Below are positions 7,388 to 16,651 of a stretch of DNA of 64,000 bases, piece by piece. The notes below the pieces were generated by a model. The model was given only the letters and a program-made list of their open reading frames with translations. It made no database searches and was not told where the DNA came from. Where the stretch lies: assembly GCF_000938255.1 (NCBI RefSeq), contig NZ_JYMR01000031.1:1-64000 (forward strand). The letters are read 5' to 3'. This stretch comes from Bradyrhizobium sp. LTSP849 (lineage in GTDB: Bacteria; Pseudomonadota; Alphaproteobacteria; Rhizobiales; Xanthobacteraceae). Made by a program: the position numbers and the translations under genes. The first letter of the stretch is position 1; every line of letters begins with the position of its first letter.

Positions 7388-8707
7388 ATGGCCGTATCGA
7401 GAGACCAAGCTGCGCGCGTCCTTCGCCAGGAAGCGGTGGAGACGAATTCGGCGAATGATGAAGCTGCGACCGAGAAATCGGCAGCGCTCGCCGAGCAGTT
7501 GCGCTCTCATGTGTCCGAAGAGGCCAAGCGCCGCACCAACGAGGCGCCGGAGAAGCCCGTGACCGACAAGCCGGCCCCCGCTGCGCCCACTGCCGCGCCC
7601 GCCGCTGCCGCGCCAAAATCCGGCAAGCGCAAATTCGTCATGATGGGCATCGGTCTGGTGCTGGCGCTCGCGGCCGCGAGCTATGCCGGCTACTACACGC
7701 TGGTCGGCCGCTTCTACGTGTCCACCGACGACGCCTATGTCCGTGCCAACAACACCATGCTGGGCGCGCGCGTTGCCGGCCATATCTCCTCGATCCTCGC
7801 CGGCGACAACACGCTGGTGCACGCCGGTGACACCGTCCTTCGCATCGACGACGGCGACTACAAGATCGCGGTCGATGCCGCCGCGACCCGGATCGCGACC
7901 CAGCAGGCCACCATTGATCGCATCGGCCGCCAGGTCGCGGCGCTCGACAGCCAGGTCGCGCAGGCCAGGGCGCAACTCGTCTCCGCGGAAGCGGGCCTCA
8001 AGCGCGCCGATCTCGATTATGAGCGCCAGCAGGCGCTGAGCAGCAAGGGCTTTGCCTCCCGCGCCACGTTCGAAACGGCGGAAGCCGGACGCGACCAGGG
8101 CGCCGCCGCGGTCAAGGCCGCGCAGGCCGCGTTTGACGTCGCCGTCAGCAATGTCGACGTCGCCAAGGCGCAGCAGGCCGAAGCACAGGCGCAGCTTGCC
8201 GAGCTCAAGACCACGCTCGCCAAGGCCGAGCGCGACCTCTCCTTCACCGCGGTGCGCGCGCCGGTCGACGGCATCTTCTCCAACCGCCTCGTCAGCGCCG
8301 GCGACTTCATCGCCGTCGGCCAGCGGCTCGGCAACGTCGTGCCGCTCGACGACGTCTATATCGACGCCAATTTCAAGGAAACCCAGCTCAAGCGCATCCG
8401 TCCCGGCCAGCCGGTGACGATCAAGGTCGATGCCTACGGCATGCGCAAGTTCTCCGGCGTCGTCGACAGCATCGCGGCCGGCTCGGGCTCGGTGTTCACG
8501 CTGCTGCCGCCGGATAATGCCACCGGCAACTTCACCAAGATCGTGCAGCGCGTGCCGGTCCGCATCCGCGTGCCGAAGGCGGTCGCGAGGCAGAACCTGC
8601 TGCGCGCCGGCATGTCGGTCTATGCGAGCGTCGACACCAACAAGGGCGCGGCCGACGCCGACAGCGAGATCGATCTCGACGATCCCACCATGATCCATCC
8701 GCAGTAG
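7388..8707 (+). CDS. HlyD/EmrA-type periplasmic adaptor of an efflux pump
   Basis: 439 residues from the ATG at 7388, which has GGGGAGG 5 bp upstream (7376-7382); an upstream in-frame ATG at 7310 lies in the operator and is unlikely. Residues 1-80 are a cytosolic Ala/Pro/Lys-rich segment, 83-104 a single membrane helix, then STDDAYVRAN, which opens the barrel-sandwich (biotinyl-lipoyl-like) domain of EmrA proteins. A long alpha-hairpin (about 165-260, many AQAQ/AKAE repeats) and a beta-barrel (VRAPVDGIFSNRLVSAGDFI) follow. It links the inner-membrane carrier encoded 28 bp downstream to an outer-membrane channel, not found here. Confidence 0.9.
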   Translation: MAVSRDQAARVLRQEAVETNSANDEAATEKSAALAEQLRSHVSEEAKRRTNEAPEKPVTDKPAPAAPTAAPAAAAPKSGKRKFVMMGIGLVLALAAASYAGYYTLVGRFYVSTDDAYVRANNTMLGARVAGHISSILAGDNTLVHAGDTVLRIDDGDYKIAVDAAATRIATQQATIDRIGRQVAALDSQVAQARAQLVSAEAGLKRADLDYERQQALSSKGFASRATFETAEAGRDQGAAAVKAAQAAFDVAVSNVDVAKAQQAEAQAQLAELKTTLAKAERDLSFTAVRAPVDGIFSNRLVSAGDFIAVGQRLGNVVPLDDVYIDANFKETQLKRIRPGQPVTIKVDAYGMRKFSGVVDSIAAGSGSVFTLLPPDNATGNFTKIVQRVPVRIRVPKAVARQNLLRAGMSVYASVDTNKGAADADSEIDLDDPTMIHPQ

Positions 8708-8735
8708 AGCACTTCAAGCGCTGCGAGGTCAGACC

Positions 8736-10319
8736 ATGGCGAACGCCACGACTGCTTCACCTGCCATGATGGCGGCCGCCGCTTCGGAGCGCATTGCGCC
8801 GAAGCGGCTGATCGCCTTCATCATCATGGTGTTCGGGATGTTCATGTCGATCCTGGACATCCAGATCGTCTCGGCCTCCCTCAGCGAGATCCAGGCCGGA
8901 CTGTCGGCAAGCTCCAGCGAAGTCTCCTGGGTCCAGACCGCCTATCTGATCGCCGAAGTGATTGCGATTCCACTGTCGGGATTCCTGTCGCGCGCGTTCG
9001 GCACGCGGCTGCTGTTCGCGGTCTCGGCCGCCGGCTTCACCATCTCGAGCCTGCTCTGCGGCTTTGCCACGACCATCGAGGAGATGATCCTCTGGCGCGC
9101 GCTCCAGGGCTTTCTCGGCGCCGGTATGATCCCGACGGTGTTCGCCTCGGCCTATACTGTTTTCCCGCGCTCCAAATTCCACATCGTCGGTCCCATCATC
9201 GGGCTGGTCGCGACGCTGGCGCCGACCATTGGCCCGACGGTCGGCGGCTACATCACCGATCTGATGTCGTGGCACTGGCTGTTCTTCATCAACATCGTGC
9301 CCGGCATCGGCATCACCATCGGCGTGCTGGCGCTGGTCGATTTCGACCAACCGAACTTCGCGCTGCTCGATCGTTTCGACTGGTGGGGCCTGATCTTCAT
9401 GGCCGGCTTCCTCGGCACGCTGGAATATGTGCTGGAGGAGGGCCCGCAATATGAATGGTTGCAGGATACGTCGGTCGCGATCTGCGCCCTGATCTGCGTC
9501 ATCTCGGCGATCGCCTTCTTCTGGCGCGTCTTCGCGGCGGCCGAGCCGATTGTCGATCTCCGCGCGTTCAACAACCGTAATTTCGCGGTGGGCTGCGTCT
9601 TGCAATTCTGCATCGGCATCGGGCTCTATGGCCTGACCTACATCTATCCGCGCTATCTCGCCGAAGTGCGTGGCTACAGCGCGCTGATGATCGGCGAGAC
9701 TATGTTCGTCTCCGGCATCACCATGTTCCTGGTCGCGCCGCTGGTCGGCCGTCTCATGGTGAAGCTCGATATGCGCTACATGATCGCGTTCGGGCTGATC
9801 GTGTTCGCGATCGGCTCGTACCAGATGACCTGGATCACACGCGACTTCGACTTCTACGAGCTGTTGATACCGCAGGTCCTGCGCGGCGTCGGCATGATGT
9901 TCGCGATGGTGCCGACCAACAACATCGCGCTCGGCACGCTGGCGCCGGACCGGGTGAAGAATGCGTCCGGCCTGTTCAACCTGATGCGCAATCTCGGCGG
10001 TGCGGTCGGCCTCGCCGTCATCAACACCGTGCTCAACGACCGTACTGATCTGCATATCACGCGCCTCCAGGAGCGCGTGACCTGGGGCAATGCGACCGCG
10101 ACCGAAACCCTGACCATGCTCACGCAGAAATTCCAGGGGCTTGGCGACGCCACGCTGATGGCGATGAAGCAGCTCAGCCAGATCGTGCACCGCCAGGCCG
10201 CGGTGATGGGCTATGGCGACGCCTTCTTCATCCTGACGCTGTTTTATTTGGGCCTCAGCCTGCTGGTCACGCTGCTGAACAAGCCGGCGTCCATGACCAG
10301 CGGCGGCGACGCGCACTAA
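8736..10319 (+). CDS. DHA2-family (EmrB/QacA) 14-helix drug exporter
   Basis: 527 residues with about 14 hydrophobic spans. MFMSILDIQIVSASLSEIQ in the first helix, the motif-A-like loop (FLSRAFGTRLLF), and the motif-C antiporter signature in helix 5 (LAPTIGPTVGGYI) mark a DHA2-group MFS proton antiporter. The late helices contain APDRVKNASGLFNLMRNLGG, typical of EmrB. It follows the adaptor gene by 28 bp and forms one operon with it under the palindromic operator. Together they would export hydrophobic compounds or uncouplers across both membranes. Confidence 0.9.
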   Translation: MANATTASPAMMAAAASERIAPKRLIAFIIMVFGMFMSILDIQIVSASLSEIQAGLSASSSEVSWVQTAYLIAEVIAIPLSGFLSRAFGTRLLFAVSAAGFTISSLLCGFATTIEEMILWRALQGFLGAGMIPTVFASAYTVFPRSKFHIVGPIIGLVATLAPTIGPTVGGYITDLMSWHWLFFINIVPGIGITIGVLALVDFDQPNFALLDRFDWWGLIFMAGFLGTLEYVLEEGPQYEWLQDTSVAICALICVISAIAFFWRVFAAAEPIVDLRAFNNRNFAVGCVLQFCIGIGLYGLTYIYPRYLAEVRGYSALMIGETMFVSGITMFLVAPLVGRLMVKLDMRYMIAFGLIVFAIGSYQMTWITRDFDFYELLIPQVLRGVGMMFAMVPTNNIALGTLAPDRVKNASGLFNLMRNLGGAVGLAVINTVLNDRTDLHITRLQERVTWGNATATETLTMLTQKFQGLGDATLMAMKQLSQIVHRQAAVMGYGDAFFILTLFYLGLSLLVTLLNKPASMTSGGDAH

Positions 10320-10336
10320 GCCGGCTACACAACCGG

Positions 10337-10438
10337 TGTCATCGCCCGGCTTGACCGGGCGATCCAGTACTCCGAGACAGCTGTGATTGAACCGACGGGC
10401 CGCGGCGTACTGGATGCCCCGCCTTCGCGGGGCATGAC
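10337..10438. repeat. palindromic repeat family A, copy 1
   Basis: Two hairpins separated by ~50 bp: left CGCCCGG-CTTGA-CCGGGCG, right CCCCGCCTTCGCGGGG, with CCAGTA and TACTGG as an inner inverted pair, ending CATGAC. Nearly the same sequence recurs at 32881, 50877 and 52438. The 481-bp gap 10320-10800 otherwise holds only the short frame at 10575. Confidence 0.85.
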
Positions 10439-10574
10439 GGCGGAAATCAGATCGGCGGCCGACGACGCGCTCAAATTGCAACACTCGCGCGTGATCTCGC
10501 GCGGGGCCCGTTGCAAATCGCAAACGACACATCTATAAAACGCACCTCATTCATTTGAACCGGGGAGGATTTGC

Positions 10575-10649
10575 ATGATTTCGTCGCATTCGCAGATCGC
10601 ACACCCGCGCTCGATGATGTTCTGGCTCGGTATGTGCGCGGCCCTTTAG
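10575..10649 (+). CDS. possible 24-residue leader or micro-protein
   Basis: ATG at 10575 has an excellent ribosome site (GGGGAGGA, 10562-10569, 5 bp upstream) and reads MISSHSQIAHPRSMMF then WLGMCAAL before TAG. It begins 226 bp before the ABC exporter start. It could be a leader peptide or an independent micro-protein. The only evidence is the ribosome site and its spacing; the frame is too short for codon statistics. Confidence 0.4.
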   Translation: MISSHSQIAHPRSMMFWLGMCAAL

Positions 10650-10800
10650 AGGCCCTTTCCGCCAGATTCGATTGGGTTTTGTGTCCCGATCGCCTCGCTT
10701 CCCAAGTCAAAATCAATCCTAAGTGACGCTGTTTCGGCCCGCGCGGCCGGCCTGCGTCCATCGATGGAGCCGGCCCGCGCCAAAGCGGCCGGATGATGCC

Positions 10801-12600
10801 ATGACCGCTCTGTCAAAAAAGCCCGCGGCGATACGCGTGGTGCTGCCCTTCGTGTTCCGGCACTGGCTGAAGCAGCCGGGGCGTACGCTCGCCATCGCGG
10901 TCGGCCTGTTGGGTGCGACTGTCGCCGACCTGTTCATGCCGGTGTTTTCGGGACATCTGGTCGACGCGCTGACGCGCGGCCCGTCCGATCCCGCCGCGCG
11001 CCACGCGGCGCTGGTGGCGTTGGGCGGCATCGTCATCCTGGGCGCGGCCTCGATGGTGCTGCGGCTGACCGGGCTCCAGGTGATCGTGCCGTTCACGCTG
11101 AAGATCATGTCCGATGTGGCGCAGGATGCCTTCCTGCGCGTGCAACGCTTCTCGACCGACTGGCACGCCAACTCCTTTGCCGGTTCGACCGTGCGCAAGA
11201 TCACCCGCGGCATGTGGGCGCTCGACCTGTTGAACGACACCATCCTGCTGGCGCTTCTGCCTTCGCTGTTCGTGCTGATCGGGTCGATGATCCTGCTCGG
11301 CACGCACTGGGCCTCGCTCGGCGTGGTGATCGCGCTCGGCGCGGCCGCCTATGTCACGATGACGGTGCTGTTCTCGACGCGCTACATCGCGCCGGCCGCG
11401 CGCATCTCCAACGCCTGGGACACCAAGGTCGGCGGCACGCTGGCGGATGCCCTGACGTGCAATGCAGTGGTGAAATCCTTTGGCGCCGAAGCGCGCGAGG
11501 ATGCGCGGCTCGCCCGCGTCATCAACCGCTGGCGCGTGCGGGTGCGGCGAACGTGGTTCCGCTATAACTACACTGCGATGACGCAGCTCTCCTTGCTGCT
11601 ATGCCTGCGCGCGTCGGTGATCGGCGGATCGGTGCTGCTGTGGATGTCGGGGCATGCCTCGCCCGGCGACGTCACCTATGTGCTGACCAGCTACTACGTC
11701 ATCCACGCGTACTTGCGTGACGTCGGCATGCACATCAACAACCTCCAGCGCTCGGTCAACGACATGGAGGAGCTGGTGGCGATCCATGACGAGCCGATCG
11801 GGATCGCGGATGCCGCCGCCGCGCAGCCGATCGCGATTGCGGGCGGCGAGATCGTGTTCGACGACGTCACGTTCCTCTATGGCGGTCATCGCGCACCGCT
11901 GTACGACGGGCTGTCGGTCACGATCCGTGCCGGCGAGCGGGTCGGCCTCGTCGGCCGTTCCGGCTCCGGCAAGACCACCTTCGTCAAGCTGGTGCAGCGG
12001 CTCTACGACGTCACGGACGGCCGCGTGCTGATCGACGGTCAGGATATCGCGCTGGCGACGCAGCAATCGCTGCGCAGCCAGATCGCGATCGTGCAGCAGG
12101 ATCCGATCCTGTTCCACCGCTCGCTCGCCGAGAATATCGCGTACGGCCGGCCCGGCGCCAGCCTGGAGGCGATCGAGCAGGCGGCGCGGTTGGCGAATGC
12201 GCACGACTTCATCCTTCGCCTGCCCAAGGGCTACGGCACGCTGGTCGGCGAGCGCGGCGTCAAACTGTCGGGCGGTGAGCGGCAGCGCGTGGCGCTGGCG
12301 CGCGCCTTCCTGGCGGATGCGCCGGTGCTGATCCTGGACGAGGCGACCTCGAGCCTCGATTCGGAATCGGAGGCGCTGATCCAGCAGGCGATGGAGCGGC
12401 TGATGAAGGGCCGCACCTCGATCGTGATCGCGCACCGGCTGTCGACGGTCCGCAGCCTCGATCGCATCCTGGTGTTCGATCGCGGCGAGATCGTCGAGCA
12501 AGGCACGCATGCCGCGCTCGCCGGGAAGTCTGGCGGCATCTATCGCAGCCTGTTCGAGCGCCAGGTGGTGGAACTCGGGCACATCGCAGCAGCGGAATGA
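10801..12600 (+). CDS. ABC exporter, fused membrane and ATPase domains
   Basis: 599 residues from the ATG at 10801 (a GTG at 10723 in frame would add a non-conserved Pro/Arg-rich stretch). Residues ~20-320 form a six-helix type-IV ABC transmembrane domain. The ATPase follows: Walker A GRSGSGKTT near residue 386, Q-loop IVQQDP, signature LSGGERQRVALARA near 489, Walker B VLILDEATSSLD near 510 and H-loop IVIAHRLST near 543. All catalytic residues are intact. This half-transporter layout (probably a homodimer) exports lipids, peptides or drugs; the substrate cannot be read from sequence. A MATE exporter follows after 52 bp, so the two may be co-transcribed. Confidence 0.9.
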   Translation: MTALSKKPAAIRVVLPFVFRHWLKQPGRTLAIAVGLLGATVADLFMPVFSGHLVDALTRGPSDPAARHAALVALGGIVILGAASMVLRLTGLQVIVPFTLKIMSDVAQDAFLRVQRFSTDWHANSFAGSTVRKITRGMWALDLLNDTILLALLPSLFVLIGSMILLGTHWASLGVVIALGAAAYVTMTVLFSTRYIAPAARISNAWDTKVGGTLADALTCNAVVKSFGAEAREDARLARVINRWRVRVRRTWFRYNYTAMTQLSLLLCLRASVIGGSVLLWMSGHASPGDVTYVLTSYYVIHAYLRDVGMHINNLQRSVNDMEELVAIHDEPIGIADAAAAQPIAIAGGEIVFDDVTFLYGGHRAPLYDGLSVTIRAGERVGLVGRSGSGKTTFVKLVQRLYDVTDGRVLIDGQDIALATQQSLRSQIAIVQQDPILFHRSLAENIAYGRPGASLEAIEQAARLANAHDFILRLPKGYGTLVGERGVKLSGGERQRVALARAFLADAPVLILDEATSSLDSESEALIQQAMERLMKGRTSIVIAHRLSTVRSLDRILVFDRGEIVEQGTHAALAGKSGGIYRSLFERQVVELGHIAAAE

Positions 12601-12652
12601 CGCGCGTGTCCGGCAGATGAATGCCGGCCACGCCGCCAGAGGATGGAATGAG

Positions 12653-14053
12653 ATGAAAGACCTGACGCACGGCTCCATCGTGAGACACATCCTGGCCATG
12701 GCGCCGCCGATCATGGCCGGGATGATCTCGATCATGATCTGCCAGTTGGTCGATCTGTATTTCGTTTCGGGATTGGGCGATGCCGCCGTTGCGGGTGTCG
12801 CCGCGGCCGGCAATGCCGGTTTTCTCGTCAATGCGCTGCTGCAGGTGCTCGGCGTCGGCGCGGTGGCGCTGATCGCGCATGCGGTGGGACGCAAGGATCG
12901 GCCGGATGCGAATCTGATCTTCAACCAGGCGGTCGCGCTGTCGGTGATCTTCGGCCTGTTGACCCTGGTCGCGGGCGCGGCGCTGTCGCGCCTCTACATG
13001 CGTTCGGTTGCGGCGGACCAGGCCACGGTCGAGGCGGGGACGACTTACCTGTTGTGGTTCATGCCGGCGCTCGCGCTGGAATTCATCATGCAGGTGATTG
13101 CATCCGCGCTGCGCGCGACCGGCATCGTGCGCCCCGCCATGCTGGTGCGGGTCCTCGCGGTTGCCATCAACATCGGGCTGGCGCCGGTGCTGATCTCGGG
13201 GTGGGGCACCGGCTATGCGCTCGGCGTGGCCGGCGCGGGGCTGTCGAGCTCGATTGCGGTCGCGATCGGCGTTCTGATGCTGCTTGTGTATTTCCGCAAG
13301 GTCGAGCGCTATGTCGCCTTCAATGCAACGCAGTGGCGTCCCCAGCCGCGCCATCTGAAGCGCATCCTCAACGTCGGTCTGCCGGCGGGCGGCGAGTTCG
13401 CGATGATGTTCATCTTCATGGCGGTGGTCTATTACGTTCTTCGCGATTTCGGCGCGGCGGCGCAGGCGGGCTTCGGGATCGGACAGCGCGTGCTCGGCCT
13501 GATCCAGATGCCGGCGCTTGCGGTTGCGCTCGCCGCGGGGCCGATTGCCGGCCAGAACGTCGGCGCCGGGAACGGCGAGCGCGTGTGGGAAACCTTCGTC
13601 AAGGCGGCGCTGATCACCAGTGTCGTGATGATCGGCTTCATGCTCCTCGCGCAGTTGAAGCCGGAGCTCCTGCTGGCCGGATTCTCCAACGACCAGGAGA
13701 CCATGGCGATTGCCTTCCTGTTCTTGCGGATCATCTCGCTCAACATGGTGGCGCAGGGCCTGATCTTCACCTGCTCGAGCATGTTCCAGGGCCTCGGCAA
13801 TACCAAGCCGGTGTTGTGGAGCTCGGCGACGCGCGTGTTCACCTATTCGCTGCCGGCGATCTGGCTCTCGACGCGACCCGGCTTCCGCATGGAGCACGTC
13901 TGGTACCTGTCGATCGCGGCGACCACGCTACAGGCCGGGTTGAGCTTGTGGCTGCTGCGCCGCGAGTTCAGGAAGCGCCTGGTGTCGCAGAAGAAGGCTG
14001 GGGAGCCAGCGAGCCCCAAGCCCGTCGCGCCTCTCGCACGCGAGCCTGCGTAA
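12653..14053 (+). CDS. MATE-family efflux transporter
   Basis: 466 residues from the ATG at 12653. About 12 hydrophobic helices in two six-helix halves. The first half opens IVRHILAMAPPIMAGMIS, and DLYFVSGLGDAAVAGVAAAG matches the MATE first repeat. The second half repeats the pattern from about residue 235 (LKRILNVGLPAGGEFAMM, RVLGLIQMPALAVALAAGPI). MATE proteins export cationic or amphipathic compounds using H+ or Na+ gradients. It sits 52 bp downstream of an ABC exporter and could be read from the same message. A hairpin follows the stop codon. Confidence 0.9.
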   Translation: MKDLTHGSIVRHILAMAPPIMAGMISIMICQLVDLYFVSGLGDAAVAGVAAAGNAGFLVNALLQVLGVGAVALIAHAVGRKDRPDANLIFNQAVALSVIFGLLTLVAGAALSRLYMRSVAADQATVEAGTTYLLWFMPALALEFIMQVIASALRATGIVRPAMLVRVLAVAINIGLAPVLISGWGTGYALGVAGAGLSSSIAVAIGVLMLLVYFRKVERYVAFNATQWRPQPRHLKRILNVGLPAGGEFAMMFIFMAVVYYVLRDFGAAAQAGFGIGQRVLGLIQMPALAVALAAGPIAGQNVGAGNGERVWETFVKAALITSVVMIGFMLLAQLKPELLLAGFSNDQETMAIAFLFLRIISLNMVAQGLIFTCSSMFQGLGNTKPVLWSSATRVFTYSLPAIWLSTRPGFRMEHVWYLSIAATTLQAGLSLWLLRREFRKRLVSQKKAGEPASPKPVAPLAREPA

Positions 14054-14065
14054 CGACAGTCTGTT

Positions 14066-14108
14066 CCATCCCCTCGGCTCCGGCTAATTTGCCGGGCTGA
14101 TGGGATGG
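14066..14108 (+). terminator. hairpin after the MATE gene
   Basis: CCATCCC...GGCTCCGGC and GCCGGGCTGATGGGATGG pair imperfectly around TAATTT. There is no U-tract, so it may be a weak terminator or an mRNA-stabilising stem before the next gene. Confidence 0.4.
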
Positions 14109-14130
14109 CGGGCTGTAGTAGAGAGGCGGA

Positions 14131-15402
14131 ATGAACGGAGTGACGAACGAGCAGCAGCCGGCATCTTGGCTTGCCGCGATCTGGGCGGCGCGCTACCGCA
14201 CGCCGGCTCGTTTCGTCGCGCTGGTTGCGCTGCTGTTGCCGTGGACGACGACCGGGCTGACTTTCGCCCTCATCCCCTGGCTGATCGCTTTCGCCTTCGT
14301 CGATCTTCGCGCGTTTCCGCGCTCGCTGCTCCGTCCGGTCTGCCTGCTGCCGATCGCGCTGTTTGCGCTCGCCGTCGTCGGCACGCTCTGGTCGGAGGCA
14401 GCCTGGCCCGAGCGGTTGCATGCGATCGGGCCGTCGGCGAAGCTGCTGGTGCTGCCGCTACTGATCTACCAGTTCGAGCGCTGGCCCTACGGCGACTGGG
14501 TGTTTAAGGCCTTCCTCGCATCCTGCGCGCTGCTGATGCTGTACTCCTTCGCCGCCGCGATCGATCCCAATCTCTCGCTGAAACTCTATTTGTCGCGTGG
14601 GCCCTACAAGGTCGAGAGCGGGGTCGCGGTGCGCAACTATATCGACCAGAGTCAGGAGTTCGCGCTCTGCGCGATCGCGCTGGTCTATCCGATCGTGACG
14701 CTGTTCCGCGCCGGCCGTGTTCGTATCGCGGTGCTGCTCGCGGCGCTGGCGATCGGCTTCCTCGCCAACATGATGTTCGTGGTGGTGTCGCGTACGGCGC
14801 TGGTGACGCTGCCGATCCTCCTCGTGATAATTGCGCTCCTGCATCTACGCCGGCGCACGGCGCTCGTCGCCGCCGGTGCGCTGGTGCTGATGGCGGTCGT
14901 GCTGTGGAACGTTTCGCCGCATCTGCGAGAGACCATCGCGAAATTCCAGGGCGATTATGCAATGAGCGTGGAAGGCAACCAGGTCAGCGGGATGGGTTCA
15001 CGCCTGGAATATTGGCGCAAGTCGGTGCAATTCATTGCCGACGCTCCGCTGTTTGGTCACGGCACCGGCTCGATCCGCGGCCTGTTCGCAAGCGTGGCTG
15101 CCGATGCGGAGATCGATCCGCTGCGCGGCGAGGTCGTCAGCAATCCGCACAATCAGACGCTGAGCGTTGCCGTGCAATGGGGCGCAGTGGGCGTCCTGGT
15201 TCTCTACGCGCTTTGGTTCGCGCACCTGTTGATGTTTCGCGGCGAGGGGCTGGCCTGCTGGATCGGCCTGCTTGTCGTCGTGCAGAACATGCTGTCCTCG
15301 CTGTTCAACACCCATCTGTTCGACTTCACGTCGGGCTGGATCTACGTGCTCGGCGTCGGCGTTGCCGGTGGCATGGCGCTCGCGAACAAAACGAAGGGTT
15401 AG
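14131..15402 (+). CDS. O-antigen ligase/polymerase-like membrane protein (Wzy/WaaL fold)
   Basis: 423 residues with about 11 membrane helices and one large periplasmic loop (about residues 265-345) between helices, the hallmark of Wzy/WaaL/RfaL proteins. The loop contains GMGSRLEYWRKSVQFI and HGTGSIRG, then NPHNQTLSVAVQWG, matching the conserved R and H of the Wzy_C domain. Such enzymes join polysaccharide to lipid A core or polymerise repeat units from undecaprenyl carriers. No other polysaccharide genes are nearby, so the substrate is unknown. Its stop codon overlaps that of the convergent TauE/SafE gene by 4 bp. Confidence 0.85.
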   Translation: MNGVTNEQQPASWLAAIWAARYRTPARFVALVALLLPWTTTGLTFALIPWLIAFAFVDLRAFPRSLLRPVCLLPIALFALAVVGTLWSEAAWPERLHAIGPSAKLLVLPLLIYQFERWPYGDWVFKAFLASCALLMLYSFAAAIDPNLSLKLYLSRGPYKVESGVAVRNYIDQSQEFALCAIALVYPIVTLFRAGRVRIAVLLAALAIGFLANMMFVVVSRTALVTLPILLVIIALLHLRRRTALVAAGALVLMAVVLWNVSPHLRETIAKFQGDYAMSVEGNQVSGMGSRLEYWRKSVQFIADAPLFGHGTGSIRGLFASVAADAEIDPLRGEVVSNPHNQTLSVAVQWGAVGVLVLYALWFAHLLMFRGEGLACWIGLLVVVQNMLSSLFNTHLFDFTSGWIYVLGVGVAGGMALANKTKG

Positions 15403-16145
15403 GGCGCACTGAGGCTGTTCCAGACGAGGACGGCACCGGACAGGAACAACAGGCCGAGCACGACATCGCCGAAATGCTTGTCGCTCAGCGCGTGATAGAC
15501 GCGCGCGCCGGCCCATGCGCCGATCAAGGTGCCTGGAAACGCGACCAGCGCAAGCCAGACCACCTTGAACGCGACCAGGCCTGATGCCGTCTGCAACACC
15601 AATGCGGTCGCCAGCACGGTGAAATTGAAGAGCTGGAAGATGCCGCGCCGCTCATGCTTGTTCCAGCCGCGGATGTTGGCCCACAGGATCGGCAGCGGCC
15701 CCGACAGTCCGGGAAGGCCGCCCAGAATGCCGCCGGCAAAGCCGATCGCGCCATCGGCGATCCGGCCGCCGAACGTGATGGCGAGCGGCCGCTTGTTCAA
15801 ATAGAGCGCGGTCGAGAAGATCAGCAACAGCACGCCGACGCTCAGCTTGAATACTTTTGGATCGGCGGCAGCCACCAGCATGGTCCCTAGCGGCACGCCG
15901 ATCAGTCCGCCGATCAGGAACGGCCACACCAGCGAGAGGTCAAAGCTCTTCCACATCGACGGCAGCGTCGAGGTCTGCGCGATCACCGAACAGATCAGCA
16001 CCAGGGGCACCGCAAGCGAGGGCGGCAGCACGTAGAGCCAGATGCCCAGCGCCATCAGCGCCGTGCCGAATCCGGCCAGTCCCGAGACGAAGCCGCCGGC
16101 CAGCGCGCCGAACAGCAGCAGCGCAGTGTGGGACGTTTCCACCAA
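15399..16145 (-). CDS. TauE/SafE-family sulfite/anion exporter
   Basis: 248 residues with about 8 hydrophobic helices. ALAGGFVSGLAGFGTALMALG near the N-terminus and FAGGILGGLPGLSGPLPILW in the middle are the two glycine-rich repeats of the TauE/SafE family. Members export sulfite, sulfoacetate or other small organic anions. There are no sulfur genes alongside, so the substrate is open. It is convergent with the preceding gene. Confidence 0.88.
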   Translation of the reverse strand: MVETSHTALLLFGALAGGFVSGLAGFGTALMALGIWLYVLPPSLAVPLVLICSVIAQTSTLPSMWKSFDLSLVWPFLIGGLIGVPLGTMLVAAADPKVFKLSVGVLLLIFSTALYLNKRPLAITFGGRIADGAIGFAGGILGGLPGLSGPLPILWANIRGWNKHERRGIFQLFNFTVLATALVLQTASGLVAFKVVWLALVAFPGTLIGAWAGARVYHALSDKHFGDVVLGLLFLSGAVLVWNSLSAP

Positions 16146-16384
16146 ACAATTCCTGTCGTTACCGGCGATCCCGAGGCGTTGATCGCCGTTTGGCGCATAG
16201 CACAGATGCGGCCGGGGAGGTCAATTTCAAAACCGCACGCAAGCGTGATCCCCAAGAGCGGGGCAAGGGCGGGCGTTCTCGGAAGACGCGCCTACATGAT
16301 GCTCGTACTTCAATCTGGGGGGCCGCCCGACGCCATCATGCGCTCCGGTTTGCCTGTCCCCGAACGAGATGATGGAGAATGACC

Positions 16385-16645
16385 ATGACCCGCACGAAGA
16401 TTGCCATTTCGGCCGCGTTGCTGTCGGCGGCGGCCCTGATGCCGACAATGGCGCAGGCGCAGTTTTCCGAGCCCGCTGCCTATCAGGCCGCCCATCCCGA
16501 TCGCGACGTGCTGAACGGCGGACAGCTCACGCCGGCGGGGCGCGCGGCTCGCGGTGAGCCGGTCGTGTCGAGCGATGCCTACGCGGCCTATCCGTCGCCT
16601 GCGGTGCCGGCCCTCCGCCCCCGCCATCGCCGTCAGCATCAGTAA
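16385..16645 (+). CDS. small secreted protein, function unknown
   Basis: 86 residues from the ATG at 16385, chosen because GGAG at 16374-16377 is 7 bp upstream of it, while it would touch the in-frame ATG at 16379. The signal peptide (MTRTKIAISAALLSAAALMP, cleavage near AQA) leads to a short mature protein with QAAHPDRDVLNGGQLTPAGRA and a basic end (RPRHRRQHQ). No family recognised; similar small Ala-rich exported proteins are frequent in rhizobia. Confidence 0.65.
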   Translation: MTRTKIAISAALLSAAALMPTMAQAQFSEPAAYQAAHPDRDVLNGGQLTPAGRAARGEPVVSSDAYAAYPSPAVPALRPRHRRQHQ

Positions 16646-16651
16646 TTTCTG

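Noticed and set aside
7307-8698. Long antisense frame of 463 codons opposite the EmrA-like gene
   Set aside because: A typical high-GC mirror frame: His/Arg/Asp-rich, no domain, and fully opposite a well-supported gene. The same holds for similar long frames opposite emrB-like, ftsI, murE, ftsZ and recN genes.
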